From the NCBI RefSeq assembly GCF_016950255.1, contig NZ_JACGFN010000002.1:186001-250000 (forward strand): 64,000 bases of DNA, given 5' to 3'. The position numbers and the translations under genes were made by a program. The DNA comes from Pectobacterium brasiliense. Its GTDB lineage: Bacteria > Pseudomonadota > Gammaproteobacteria > Enterobacterales > Enterobacteriaceae. Positions 48,861 to 57,625 of the stretch are shown piece by piece (within the stretch, counting starts at the first letter, position 1; each line of letters opens with the position of its first letter). Below the pieces are notes generated by a model, which had not been told where the DNA came from, searched no databases, and was given only the letters and a program-made list of their open reading frames with translations.

Positions 48861-48934
48861 GACAAACTCATCCTGATTGAGATTAACGGTAGGCATTCTA
48901 GCAAATGATAAGCCGCTGTCACGGCATGTTTATA

Positions 48935-48960
48935 GGCTCCCAGTCAGTCGACTGGGAGCC
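48935..48960 (-). terminator. Terminator-like hairpin of alaC
   Basis: Eleven-base perfect stem GGCTCCCAGTC/GACTGGGAGCC, loop AGTC, 22 bp after the alaC stop. The T-run is poor (TATAAACA), so termination may be moderate. Confidence 0.75.
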
Positions 48961-48981
48961 GCGGTTATCAGGAAATGACTA

Positions 48982-50223
48982 TCAGGCAGTCGTGCCCTTG
49001 CCAGGTATGGATTTGGTGGTTGGCAGGAGACCGTCAGCACGGAACATGGCCTTAATACCGCGCACCGCCTGCCGAATTCGATCCTGATTCTCAATTAAGG
49101 CAAACCGAACATGGGTATCGCCATAATCGCCAAAGCCAATGCCGGGGGAAACACAAACCTTCGCTTCCGACAGCAGTCGTTTAGCAAACTCCAGCGACCC
49201 CAGATGCGCATAGGCTTCAGGAATTTTCGCCCAGACATACATTGAGGCTTTCGGCTCATCAACAATCCAGCCGGCCTCGTGCAGACCACGCACCAACACG
49301 TTACGGCGCTGGCGATACTGCTCGGCAATATCCCGTACACATTGCTGATCGCCTTCCAACGCAGCAATCGCCGCCACCTGCAACGGCGTGAACGTGCCGT
49401 AATCGTGGTAGCTCTTAATCCGCGCCAGCGCGCTGACCAGCTCTGGGTTGCCGACCATAAAGCCGATGCGCCAGCCAGCCATGTTGTAACTTTTCGACAG
49501 CGTGAAGAACTCTACCGCGATGTCCTTCGCACCGGGAACCTGCATGATCGACGGCGCTTTCCAGCCGTCATACACGATATCGGCATAGGCCAGATCGTGG
49601 ATCACCAACACGCCGTACTGTTTCGCCAACGCCACAACGCGTTCAAAGAAATCCAGCTCAACACACTGCGCTGTAGGGTTCGACGGAAAACCGAGAATCA
49701 TCATTTTCGGCTTCGGAATACTCTCGCGGATCGCGCGTTCTAATTCGTTGAAGAAATCGACGCCGTCCACCAGCGGCACAGAACGCACCTGCGCCCCGGC
49801 AATCACCGCACCATAAATGTGAATCGGGTAGCTGGGGTTAGGCACCAGCACCGTATCGCCATGATCCAACGTTGCCAGCATCAGGTGCGCCAGCCCCTCT
49901 TTGGAGCCAATCGTGACGATAGCTTCACTTTCAGGATCGATATCAACCTCATAACGATCGGCGTACCAGCGGGAGATCGCACGGCGTAAGCGCGGAATGC
50001 CTCGGGATGTCGAATATCCGTGAGTATCTTCGCGTTGTGCGACCGTACAGAGTTTTTCCACGATATGAGGAGGGGTCGGGCCGTCAGGGTTACCCATGCT
50101 GAAATCAATAATATCTTCGCCGCGACGACGCGCAGCCATTTTTAATTCAGCAGTAATATTAAATACATACGGGGGAAGACGATCGATGCGCGTAAAACGG
50201 CGCGGAGAAGTAGAATCAGCCAT
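48982..50223 (-). CDS. alaC: Glutamate-pyruvate (alanine) transaminase AlaC
   Basis: 413-residue PLP enzyme, class I/II aminotransferase. Conserved: [54 protein letters not shown], and the PLP lysine in [20 protein letters not shown]. It makes alanine from pyruvate and glutamate. The C-terminal segment [20 protein letters not shown] is a strong AlaC (YfdZ) signature. Monocistronic, divergent from the epimerase gene. Confidence 0.95.
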   Translation of the reverse strand: MADSTSPRRFTRIDRLPPYVFNITAELKMAARRRGEDIIDFSMGNPDGPTPPHIVEKLCTVAQREDTHGYSTSRGIPRLRRAISRWYADRYEVDIDPESEAIVTIGSKEGLAHLMLATLDHGDTVLVPNPSYPIHIYGAVIAGAQVRSVPLVDGVDFFNELERAIRESIPKPKMMILGFPSNPTAQCVELDFFERVVALAKQYGVLVIHDLAYADIVYDGWKAPSIMQVPGAKDIAVEFFTLSKSYNMAGWRIGFMVGNPELVSALARIKSYHDYGTFTPLQVAAIAALEGDQQCVRDIAEQYRQRRNVLVRGLHEAGWIVDEPKASMYVWAKIPEAYAHLGSLEFAKRLLSEAKVCVSPGIGFGDYGDTHVRFALIENQDRIRQAVRGIKAMFRADGLLPTTKSIPGKGTTA

Positions 50224-50591
50224 AACATCCTCAGATTAACGTGAGCGCCCGGACCGTCCGAGCGACGCAGTGCCTGTAAAGGCACTCTACTCAACATCAT
50301 TCAAATCGCAGTAAACCCGTTTTCGTTGACGGCAGCTTTCGTTAACCACAAGGGCACAGACGACCTGAAGTATAATGAGCTTATTCAAGCTATCTCAGAT
50401 AATTCGCCCTGTCGATACCGTGCTCATAAATTTTTCCAGCCCGGAATTAAGCCTCATCTATTTATGGCTAAGATCGCGAAAAATGGAGAATACGCACCGA
50501 AAGAAGCATTACACTTGATGACCCGCTCAGGCCTTGTAAATAAGGCGCTTATCCCCCTGAGGCACAGGATGGTTAACCCGAGAGTAAGCTT
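50224..50591. other. Intergenic region upstream of alaC and the epimerase gene
   Basis: About 370 bp holding two divergent promoters. An 89-codon frame beginning TTG at 50326 overlaps the epimerase start but has no ribosome-binding site and no family resemblance, so it is not called. Confidence 0.5.
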
Positions 50592-51572
50592 ATGACTGAG
50601 ATGCGATATTTCACCGAGAGTTGGCCAATAGAAGGCGCATTTACCATTTCACGCGGCAGCAAGCGTCAGGCAGATGTCGTTGTAGTGGCGCTCCAGTCCG
50701 GCAACGTGACAGGCTACGGCGAATGCGTCCCTTATTCACGCTATGGCGAGTCCCTCAGTAGCGTCATGGCGCAGATTGCCTCACTGCACAGCGACGTCCG
50801 TAACGGTTTAGATCGGGAGACGCTGCAAACCATCCTGCCCGCAGGCGCGGCGCGCAATGCGCTCGATTGTGCATTCTGGGATCTGGAGTGCAAACAGCAC
50901 CAACAGCGCATTTGGCAACGTTTGGATCTCCCTTCGCCTACGGCGTTGGAGACAGCCTATACCCTATCGTTGGATACGCCAGACCGTATGCGCCACGCCG
51001 CGATACATCATGCTAATCGCCCTCTTCTCAAACTAAAGCTGGCCGATGCAGACGATCTGGCCAGAGTTGCTGCCGTGCGCGAAGGCGCGCCATCGGCTCG
51101 CCTGATTGTGGATGCCAATGAAGGATGGGATACCGAACGTTACCTGACGCTGGTTCCTGAACTCGCTGCACTTGGCGTAACGATGATCGAACAACCTTTC
51201 CCAGCAGGCAAAGATGATGTGCTGGCAGACTTGCACCGCCCGATTCCCGTCTGTGCAGATGAATCCTGTCATGACAGTCAGTCGCTGGTCGCTCTGGTCG
51301 GCCGCTATGACATGATCAACATCAAGCTGGATAAAACCGGCGGACTAACGGAAGCCCTGCGTCTGCGAAAATACGCACAGGAGCAAGGTTTAAACATTAT
51401 GGTCGGCTGCATGGTGAGTACATCGCTCTCGATGGCACCCGCATTTGTCGTGGCACAAGGTGCCGCCGTGGTCGATTTGGATGGCCCACTGCTCTTGCAG
51501 CGCGATCGCACTAACGGGCTGCACTATAACGGTAGCGAAATATTACCGCCCGACGCATTATTGTGGGGATAA
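50592..51572 (+). CDS. ycjG: L-Ala-D/L-Glu epimerase (YcjG type)
   Basis: 326-residue enolase-superfamily enzyme. The catalytic Lys pair is in LLKLKLADADDL, metal ligands in IVDANEGWD, MIEQPF and CADESCHD, and the second Lys in INIKLDKTGGLTEALRL. It epimerises L-Ala-D-Glu released during peptidoglycan recycling to L-Ala-L-Glu, which peptidases then split. The N-terminal capping domain shows the usual WPIEGAFTISRGSK. Followed 43 bp later by a D-amino acid transaminase, fitting murein amino-acid recovery. Confidence 0.92.
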   Translation: MTEMRYFTESWPIEGAFTISRGSKRQADVVVVALQSGNVTGYGECVPYSRYGESLSSVMAQIASLHSDVRNGLDRETLQTILPAGAARNALDCAFWDLECKQHQQRIWQRLDLPSPTALETAYTLSLDTPDRMRHAAIHHANRPLLKLKLADADDLARVAAVREGAPSARLIVDANEGWDTERYLTLVPELAALGVTMIEQPFPAGKDDVLADLHRPIPVCADESCHDSQSLVALVGRYDMINIKLDKTGGLTEALRLRKYAQEQGLNIMVGCMVSTSLSMAPAFVVAQGAAVVDLDGPLLLQRDRTNGLHYNGSEILPPDALLWG

Positions 51573-51614
51573 CGCGCGTTAACCTGCATTGAGCAACTAT
51601 TAAGGAGTGTTGTG

Positions 51615-52469
51615 ATGCAACGTCTTGTTTATGTTGATGGACAGTATGTAGAAGAAAATGAAGCAAAAATTTCTGTATTTGACCGTGGTTTCCTGTTTGC
51701 CGATGCCGTCTATGAAGTGACGGCGGTCATCGATGGCAAACTGGTTGATTTCGCCGATCATATCACTCGCCTGCAACGCTCCTGCCGCGAGCTGTCGCTC
51801 ACGTTGCCCGTCACTCCTGAAGCACTCAAAGAGATTCACGATGAGCTGATCAATAAAAACGATCTGAAAGAAGGCGCGATCTATTTACAGCTTAGCCGCG
51901 GCAATGCCGGCGATCGTGATTTTTATTTCCCTTCTGCTGACGTCAAATCCACGCTGGTGTTATTCACTCAGGCACGTTCGCTGGTCGGTAACCCAAAAGC
52001 CACAACGGGCCTGCACGTTGTCACCACCGAGGATATTCGCTGGCACCGTCGGGACATCAAAACCGTCAGCCTGCTCGCCGCCAGCCTGGCAAAAGAGTAT
52101 GCCCATGCCAATCAGGCCGACGATGCTTTCTTTGTCGAAGAAGGTTTCATTACCGAAGGCAGTTCCTGCAATTGCTACATCGTCCTGCATGACAACACGG
52201 TTGTGACCCGCCCACTCAGCAACGCTATTCTGCACGGTATTACGCGTCAGTCGCTGCTCAAGCTGGCAGAAAAGGAGGGCATTACGCTGGAAGAACGCTT
52301 TTTTACGCCGGAAGAGGCGTATCACGCCAAAGAGATTTTTGTCAGTTCAGCCACCATGCTGGTTCTCCCCGTCGTAATGCTGGATGGAAAAACGATCGGC
52401 GACGGCAAGCCCGGAAAAATGACTCAGCGGTTACGTGAAATCTATCTCGATATGATTAAGCAGCAGTAA
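51615..52469 (+). CDS. dat: D-amino acid aminotransferase
   Basis: About 284 residues; ATG 51615 lies 7 bp from AAGGAG, better spaced than the GTG just before it. Class IV PLP transaminase: VDGQYVEENEAKISVFDRGF, RWHRRDIKTVSLLAASLAKE (PLP Lys in DIKTVSLL), GFITEGSSCNCYIV, and SNAILHGITRQSLL. Interconverts D-Ala and D-Glu via their 2-oxoacids, supplying D-amino acids for peptidoglycan. Its coupling with the epimerase gene suggests a murein-recycling function. A 9-bp inverted repeat (52512-52545) follows. Confidence 0.9.
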   Translation: MQRLVYVDGQYVEENEAKISVFDRGFLFADAVYEVTAVIDGKLVDFADHITRLQRSCRELSLTLPVTPEALKEIHDELINKNDLKEGAIYLQLSRGNAGDRDFYFPSADVKSTLVLFTQARSLVGNPKATTGLHVVTTEDIRWHRRDIKTVSLLAASLAKEYAHANQADDAFFVEEGFITEGSSCNCYIVLHDNTVVTRPLSNAILHGITRQSLLKLAEKEGITLEERFFTPEEAYHAKEIFVSSATMLVLPVVMLDGKTIGDGKPGKMTQRLREIYLDMIKQQ

Positions 52470-52511
52470 AAATAGCCGCGCTTCACATCCTGTAAGCACG
52501 GCTTCGATGTT

Positions 52512-52545
52512 CATCCGTTACCCGTTCACTGCCGGATAACGGATG
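52512..52545. terminator. Inverted repeat between dat and the channel gene
   Basis: Perfect arms CATCCGTTA/TAACGGATG with a 16-base loop between two convergent genes; no strong T-run. Probably a shared weak terminator. Confidence 0.5.
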
Positions 52546-52555
52546 GCTGAGCACA

Positions 52556-55009
52556 TTATTTATCTTCACCCGACATGCCGTCAGTCAGCGCAAACCCTGA
52601 GTTTTCCAACACCATCTTCTGCGGTACGGCCAGTGGAATATTAGATTCCCGCAGTCGCTTGATAATCGCAAACAGCAGATCGCTCTTCGCTTCCGATACC
52701 ATTCTCGGGCTGCTGACATAGCCCGTGACGCTCAGCACCATGCCCGTTGGGTTCAACTGGCTGAACTTCACTGACGGTGCCGGGGTTTCCAGAATCGCCT
52801 CATGGCTGATGTAAGCATCCAGTAACAGTGTACGGACTTCTTCAGGATCGATATCCAGCGGGAACGTCAGCGCCAGCGTGGCAACCCCGAACGGGTTCCC
52901 CATCGTAATATTACGCACATTCTGCGAAATAAATTGGGAGTTCGGCACGATCACTGTCGAACGGTCGCCAAGCTGAATTTCCGTCGCACGCACGTTAATC
53001 CGCCGGATATCCCCTTCAACGCCGCTGATACTGACCGAATCGCCAACTTTCACCGGGCGCTCTGTCAACAAAATCAGGCCGGAGATAAAGTTCTTCACGA
53101 TCTCCTGTAAGCCAAAACCGATACCCACCGACAGCGCGCTGACAATCCATGCCAGCTTGTTCCATTCAATCCCCAATGTCGCCAACGTCAGCAGGATAAT
53201 CAGGATGTAGCCGATGTTGCTGAACAGCGTCACCAGCGACGCACGGATACCGCGTTCTAACGTCGTTTTAGGAAGGAATTCATCTTCCAGCCAGCGTTTT
53301 GAGGAGCGTAAAACATAAACCCCCACCACCAGGAAGAGCACGGCATTGACCAGATGAGCAGGCACGATGCTCAGCGTTTCCAGCCCTTTTCCGCCCCAGA
53401 TTTCAACGGCTTTTTGCACCAGCTCCAACGGCGTAGTGGTGCCAAACGTCCCGTTCAGTAAAGCGACGGCCGCCATCAAGATTAAAAAGACTTTACCAGC
53501 AGCCGACAGGAGCAAGGTGGCCTGAGCCAGATGCCGATCGTCCAGATTGAGCGAATTTTTCATTCGCTTGCCGCTGGCGTTGTTGGGAGAAAAGAGGCTT
53601 TCGCAGATATCGGTAATAAACGTTGAGAACAAATACAGGCAGGAGAACACCATACCAATCCACACCAGCTCAAACGCCAGGAAACGAGCCAGTGAGATAT
53701 AACCAATGACCAGCGAAACCAGAATAGAGAACGATGTCGCCAATACGGCAAGATGAATAATGCCGGATAATGTCGAACGCGCTTCCGGCTGTTCCCCTGA
53801 ATGTACCATCTGTCGACGAATCTGATCGCTTTTTAGCGCGATCGTCCCCGCAGTAAAGGCCAGGAACAGTGCAGATAAGCCGTTCACCATAATGGTTGCC
53901 GCGACCGATGTTCCCACCGTCGCTGTCACTTGTTCAATAAAACCGAAGATCAGGATAATGCCCGCGGCAACCACAGGAAACGGCTTCATGGCTTTTGCGA
54001 CAGGGTTAGCAATCGCAGGCAAACGCCATGAAGGGCGCTGATTCGAAAGAAACGCACGCCCCAATCCGGCGATCATCGAACAGAAAATTGCCTGTCTCAC
54101 CAACGCATCAAGGAATGACACGACACGTTCTGAAGCTTCACCGTGGCGCGTAAACGTAAAGTCGATCAGATTTACCGCAATACCGATCGTGACCACGGTT
54201 GAAATAACCGATGCTGTGGCTAAAAAGCTCCGCCGCAGACGCCCTTCCGGCAGCCAGTTAATTCCCGCCCAGGCCAGACATTTCTCCATATACCGACGCC
54301 CCGCCGAACTCATAGCCATGGCGATCAAAATCAGGAGTGCGGAACCGTAACGCCAGTCTGGCTCCCAGGCCACCGTAAAAGCATCGCTTAATTGATCCTG
54401 AAAGGTACTCAGGCGGCGTACATCCTCAGCCTGCGGAGCCACAATCGGTGCCCAGAAGCGCCCGCCCAGAATGCTACCGGAATTCAATGCCAGCTGCGTT
54501 TTCAACGCATTACGGCGCAGAGTCACGATTTGCGCGGACAGATTGCTCGCTCCGGTGCGTAAAGCCTGAATCTGCTCGATCTGCGCATCCATTTTTGCTT
54601 TTTGCGTATTCAGACTGTTTCGCTTACGCGTCACTTCGCTGGTTTCACTAATGCTGGAGCCGGGCTCTGGCGCTGGTCCTAAGACATCCAACTGAGCCTG
54701 AATTTGAGCGCGCTGCGGTGCTACTGCATTAGCAAGCTCATTGGCGCTATTCACCAGTTCCTGCGTTGTGTCATTCAACGCGCCAAATTTGCTGTCGCTA
54801 TTGGTGCCTGAAACCTGCTGCTTAATGTTATCTAACTGTTTTTGCAGCTTGACCAGCTCGGCATCGACATTAATTTTTACGGGCGCATCGGTCTGCGCAG
54901 GCTGTGGGTCAGGATCAGAATCCGCACTCGCCGCCGATGCATATCCAACAGGCAGCATAAACATTGCCAGCAGACAAACGCGCAAGAATGCGGATGAAAG
55001 AATGTTCAT
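52556..55009 (-). CDS. Large MscS-family mechanosensitive channel with DUF3772 domain
   Basis: 817 residues. Signal peptide (VGYASA-ASADSD), a periplasmic coiled-coil DUF3772 region (about 40-200, KLQKQLDNIKQQVSG and QRAQIQAQLDVLG), then about 10 membrane helices. The MscS core is near 600-800: the pore helix segment GIGFGLQEIVKNFISGLILL and beta domain LTERPVKVGDSVSI, VEGDIRRINVRATEIQL, VPNSQFISQNVRN. Gating by membrane tension protects from osmotic downshock. Longer than MscS, like MscK/YbiO-type channels. Its convergent neighbour is dat. Confidence 0.9.
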   Translation of the reverse strand: MNILSSAFLRVCLLAMFMLPVGYASAASADSDPDPQPAQTDAPVKINVDAELVKLQKQLDNIKQQVSGTNSDSKFGALNDTTQELVNSANELANAVAPQRAQIQAQLDVLGPAPEPGSSISETSEVTRKRNSLNTQKAKMDAQIEQIQALRTGASNLSAQIVTLRRNALKTQLALNSGSILGGRFWAPIVAPQAEDVRRLSTFQDQLSDAFTVAWEPDWRYGSALLILIAMAMSSAGRRYMEKCLAWAGINWLPEGRLRRSFLATASVISTVVTIGIAVNLIDFTFTRHGEASERVVSFLDALVRQAIFCSMIAGLGRAFLSNQRPSWRLPAIANPVAKAMKPFPVVAAGIILIFGFIEQVTATVGTSVAATIMVNGLSALFLAFTAGTIALKSDQIRRQMVHSGEQPEARSTLSGIIHLAVLATSFSILVSLVIGYISLARFLAFELVWIGMVFSCLYLFSTFITDICESLFSPNNASGKRMKNSLNLDDRHLAQATLLLSAAGKVFLILMAAVALLNGTFGTTTPLELVQKAVEIWGGKGLETLSIVPAHLVNAVLFLVVGVYVLRSSKRWLEDEFLPKTTLERGIRASLVTLFSNIGYILIILLTLATLGIEWNKLAWIVSALSVGIGFGLQEIVKNFISGLILLTERPVKVGDSVSISGVEGDIRRINVRATEIQLGDRSTVIVPNSQFISQNVRNITMGNPFGVATLALTFPLDIDPEEVRTLLLDAYISHEAILETPAPSVKFSQLNPTGMVLSVTGYVSSPRMVSEAKSDLLFAIIKRLRESNIPLAVPQKMVLENSGFALTDGMSGEDK

Positions 55010-55333
55010 AAATCAAAAGGTTCCAAAGTTCGACAAAATAGCGGATCCACAAATAGCCGAGCGACAAACCCGGCACGTGAAAGCAGCCCACACTCATCCA
55101 AAACCCACGAATGCGGGCATAGTGTACCAACAGCGCAGAACGCAGAATACGTCCGTTCATAACTTGAAAAGAATTACTGAACGCATCTAGCAGATAAAAC
55201 TGAAATTTTCATTGCTATGTGTAGTTCATGTGGACGAGGCTCGCAATTGTGCAAAAAAGTCACACCAGAGAAAGCGACATTCACCAAAGTTGTACAGGGA
55301 TTCACCGTATAGCGTAAATCCAGCGCCAACCCG
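55010..55333. other. Intergenic region upstream of the channel gene
   Basis: About 320 bp before the tRNA promoter. No supported gene; short open frames here lack start signals. Confidence 0.5.
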
Positions 55334-55361
55334 TTGACTCACTGGGACGTGTGGGTATAAT
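55334..55361 (+). promoter_or_regulatory. Promoter of tRNA-Arg(UCU)
   Basis: TTGACT, 16-bp spacer, TATAAT: a near-consensus sigma70 promoter. The tRNA begins 45 bp after the -10 box. Confidence 0.88.
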
Positions 55362-55406
55362 CCAGCCCACTGTTGTAACACGCAACAGCCATTTCTTTTT
55401 TGAAAT

Positions 55407-55483
55407 GCGCCCTTAGCTCAGTTGGATAGAGCAACGGCCTTCTAAGCCGTAGGTCACAGGTTCGAGCCCTGTAGGGCGTACCA
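55407..55483 (+). tRNA. argU: tRNA-Arg (anticodon UCU), argU
   Basis: Seventy-seven bases with encoded CCA. Anticodon loop CTTCTAA in a GGC/GCC stem (anticodon TCT, reading AGA), T arm GGTTCGAGCCC. Closely resembles E. coli argU. The acceptor closes with a G1-U72 wobble (GCGCCCT/AGGGCGT) where E. coli has G-C; the changed base lies in the 3' part an integrase would exchange. Followed by arm-site-like repeats and a broken integrase, so it is an island attachment site. Confidence 0.96.
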
Positions 55484-55500
55484 TTTTAAGTTCTCCCAGA

Positions 55501-55580
55501 CTCTACCGAATTCAACAAAACCCCGTTATATTCATTGATACCACTAGGATTTTCTGTCGCTGAGCTCTACCGAGGTCAAC
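55501..55580 (+). repeat. Two direct repeats next to argU, possible integrase arm-type sites
   Basis: CTCTACCGAATTCAAC (55501-55516) and CTCTACCGAGGTCAAC (55565-55580), 14 of 16 identical, 64 bp apart, lying between the tRNA and the integrase remnant. This is where P4-type integrases bind with their N-terminal domain. Confidence 0.55.
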
Positions 55581-55611
55581 CCAGCATACCGGAAATCAAG
55601 TCGATGTTGGG

Positions 55612-55841
55612 AAGCCCGCCAAGCCACAAGACAAAGAGTACAAGCTCACTGAGAGCGCAGGCCTTATCTTCTGATAAAGCCGAACGGAGCCAAATATTGG
55701 CGTTTGAAGTACCGCGTTGCGCGTAAAGAGAAAAAATTATTTATCGGCGTTTATCCTGATATCTCGCTGGCAGAAGCGAGATTAAAACGGGAAGAGGCTC
55801 GAAAAATCGTCGCTTCTGGTGGCGATCCTGGTGAACGGTAA
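55612..55841 (+). pseudogene. P4-type tyrosine integrase remnant, frameshifted
   Basis: First frame: KPAKPQDKEYKLTESAGLIF then stop codons. A different frame continues KPNGAKYWRLKYRVARKEKK, LFIGVYPDISLAEARLKREE, ARKIVASGGDPGER and stops. Together they are the first ~80 residues of a P4-type integrase (arm-binding domain); a frameshift splits them and the catalytic domain is missing. Placed 130 bp after argU in the usual orientation. Confidence 0.88.
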
Positions 55842-56073
55842 ACCCATCCCTGACAACCGTGGCAATATCTCTACGCGATTGATGGAACATACCCGGGAGA
55901 ATCCGGCTAAGGGAACTTACGAAGATGAATTCTTCAGTATTCGTTACTTCAGAAGGGAACCGCGCATTTGACCTTCAAACGCCAGGAGTTGGTTGAACGT
56001 ATGAACGACATCATAGCTAAACACTATCCAAAAATACTATCGAGTAAGAAAACCAAGGTACGTATACTTAGTA
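55831..56073 (+). pseudogene. DUF4942-like protein remnant, frameshifted
   Basis: One frame gives VNGKPIPDNRGNISTRLMEH, then GTYEDEFFSIRYFR; after a frameshift near 55955 another gives GTAHLTFKRQELVERMNDII AKHYPKILSS when joined (the last part quoted with a break). This resembles the C-terminus of DUF4942/methyltransferase-like proteins common in P4-type islands. No N-terminus remains. It directly follows the integrase remnant, so both are parts of one decayed element. Confidence 0.6.
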
Positions 56074-56114
56074 AGAACATGACAATAACGTAAACATCAG
56101 ATGAATGGATTTCT

Positions 56115-56420
56115 ATGAATAATATTAATAATGCTAAACGGATTTTAGATGAGAACACCAAAGTACTTTATGGCATCTTTGGTGTCATTAGTTCTTCTGG
56201 CTATTTCCCACCTTTGCCCTTTCTGAATGAATTCTTCCTGGTTGGCAGTGATCCATGTGATCAAGATGGAAGAATGGGTTGTTGGCGTCCATTCACCCTT
56301 ATACCCTCGGAATATGAAGTGGTAAAGGAATGGTGGTTTGCATCTCATCCGGGTACAGTTGAGTCACGACTTGGTTGTGAATGTTGGGGGGATTGGGTTC
56401 AAGAGCTCCTCGAAATGTAA
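56115..56420 (+). CDS. Small orphan protein, possible immunity-type
   Basis: 101 residues (MNNINNAKRILDENTKVLYG start). Soluble, aromatic-rich, with Cys and Trp clusters towards the end (CWRPFTLIPSEYEVVKEWW, CECWGDWVQELLEM). No family recognised. Size, acidity and position beside mobile remains resemble stand-alone immunity proteins of polymorphic toxins, but no toxin gene is adjacent. AT content is higher than in the hsd genes. The RBS is weak (GGA 8 bp before). Confidence 0.5.
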   Translation: MNNINNAKRILDENTKVLYGIFGVISSSGYFPPLPFLNEFFLVGSDPCDQDGRMGCWRPFTLIPSEYEVVKEWWFASHPGTVESRLGCECWGDWVQELLEM

Positions 56421-56511
56421 ATGTAAGCCCCCCGCCAAACCGAACCATTCACTTTAGACGTCTTCTGAGATGCTCATTTCTTCTTTGTCGGGAAAAGTCA
56501 TCATTTGAGCA

Positions 56512-57615
56512 TTACAATTCCGCGTTCCAATTTCTGAAATAGCGCTTTAATTTCTCGACAGTATGCCGCCATTTCTGAGTTGTAGGCTTGCAGACCGTAT
56601 TTTGGTTGCCGAAGAACCCCACTTCGTTAACCGCCTCCTGCTCACTGCGGGTTTCCAGCCATTTTACGGGAACAAAATACTCAGACTTCTCAGGGTCATC
56701 CGCGTTCAAGCGATAGAGATCGCTGTGCTTCAGCACATCCATTGCCAGCTTTTCACCGCCTTCGGTGTTGATGGTGAAGCTGCTGGCAGGTTCAACGGCA
56801 CTCTGCACAATACCAACGCCGACGTAGCCTTTCGCCGGGATTTTTACCCACACACGGTTGCCCGGTTGAAGCTGTTTTAACGTCTGGCTGTACCAGCTTC
56901 CGCCGCCCGCACTGATAAAGTTGTAGTGTTGCGCCTCTTCCCAGTTTCGGCTTTGCATGTCGCCAAACGAGACGTAAAACTCTCCGTTCCACGGTTCCTT
57001 CGCATTGGCGCTTGCTACGGCGGTGGCCTGTGCGGCATTGGTTTGCGTTTCGCTCGGGTCGATAAGCCAGGTGCGGCTTAAGAACTGCTCGTCACCGTGC
57101 TGGAATACCTTAAAGAACAGTACGTTAATCGAGATACCGTTTTTGCTTAGATAGTCCACGATGCGTTCTGTGGACGGATCCAGCTCCGCCGCCACAATGA
57201 TGATTTGGTGCGACTGGTTGAGTGACTCTTCTTCCAGTTCAGTATTGAAGCGCTGCTTGAACGCGTCACCGAGATTGCCGCCACCGGAGAATTTTTCATA
57301 AATCTGCGACAGACGATCGGCGGTTAAATCATCCACCCAAGAGGCGTAATCTAGCGCCTGCGCCACCACTTCACGCGGTGTGCGGTCGCGTTTAAGCTCA
57401 ATCAGGATCAGCGAGGCATCCGGCGCAATAGCCAACAGGTCGATACGCCCTTTATCGAGCGTCGGTTCCTGATGCCCGATAATCATCCACTGGTCAGAGA
57501 GGATGGTGGGATCGTTTAGAATCATCTTCTCCAGCAGTTGTTCGCTGGCGAGTTTGCTGATGGTCAGCGGCTGAGGGGTCTCCCCTACTCGCCAGATAGC
57601 ATGATGAACCGGCAT
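56512..57615 (-). CDS. DUF91/NucS-like PD-(D/E)XK nuclease-domain protein of the hsd operon
   Basis: 367 residues. The N-terminal ~110 residues carry a restriction-type nuclease core: GRIDLLAIAPDASLILIELK with Asp59, Glu73 and Lys75, followed by REVVAQALDYASWV (Gln86, Tyr90), as in NucS/DUF91 families. A linker (AAQATAVASANAKEPW) leads to a C-terminal beta domain (QLQPGNRVWVKIPAKGYVGV) resembling an EVE/PUA-like or small nucleic-acid-binding fold. It starts 10 bp after hsdS, with its AAGGAA ribosome site next to the hsdS stop, so it is the fourth gene of the restriction operon. Role untested: an accessory nuclease or a second defence. Confidence 0.8.
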   Translation of the reverse strand: MPVHHAIWRVGETPQPLTISKLASEQLLEKMILNDPTILSDQWMIIGHQEPTLDKGRIDLLAIAPDASLILIELKRDRTPREVVAQALDYASWVDDLTADRLSQIYEKFSGGGNLGDAFKQRFNTELEEESLNQSHQIIIVAAELDPSTERIVDYLSKNGISINVLFFKVFQHGDEQFLSRTWLIDPSETQTNAAQATAVASANAKEPWNGEFYVSFGDMQSRNWEEAQHYNFISAGGGSWYSQTLKQLQPGNRVWVKIPAKGYVGVGIVQSAVEPASSFTINTEGGEKLAMDVLKHSDLYRLNADDPEKSEYFVPVKWLETRSEQEAVNEVGFFGNQNTVCKPTTQKWRHTVEKLKRYFRNWNAEL

Positions 57616-57625
57616 CGTCTGTTCC

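Noticed and set aside
50326..50595. 89-codon plus-strand frame before the epimerase gene
   Set aside because: TTG start without ribosome-binding site, no family resemblance, and it fills the divergent promoter region of alaC.
56115..56420. Toxin-antitoxin pair with the neighbouring gene
   Set aside because: The next gene is convergent and belongs to the hsd operon; no second small gene is adjacent.
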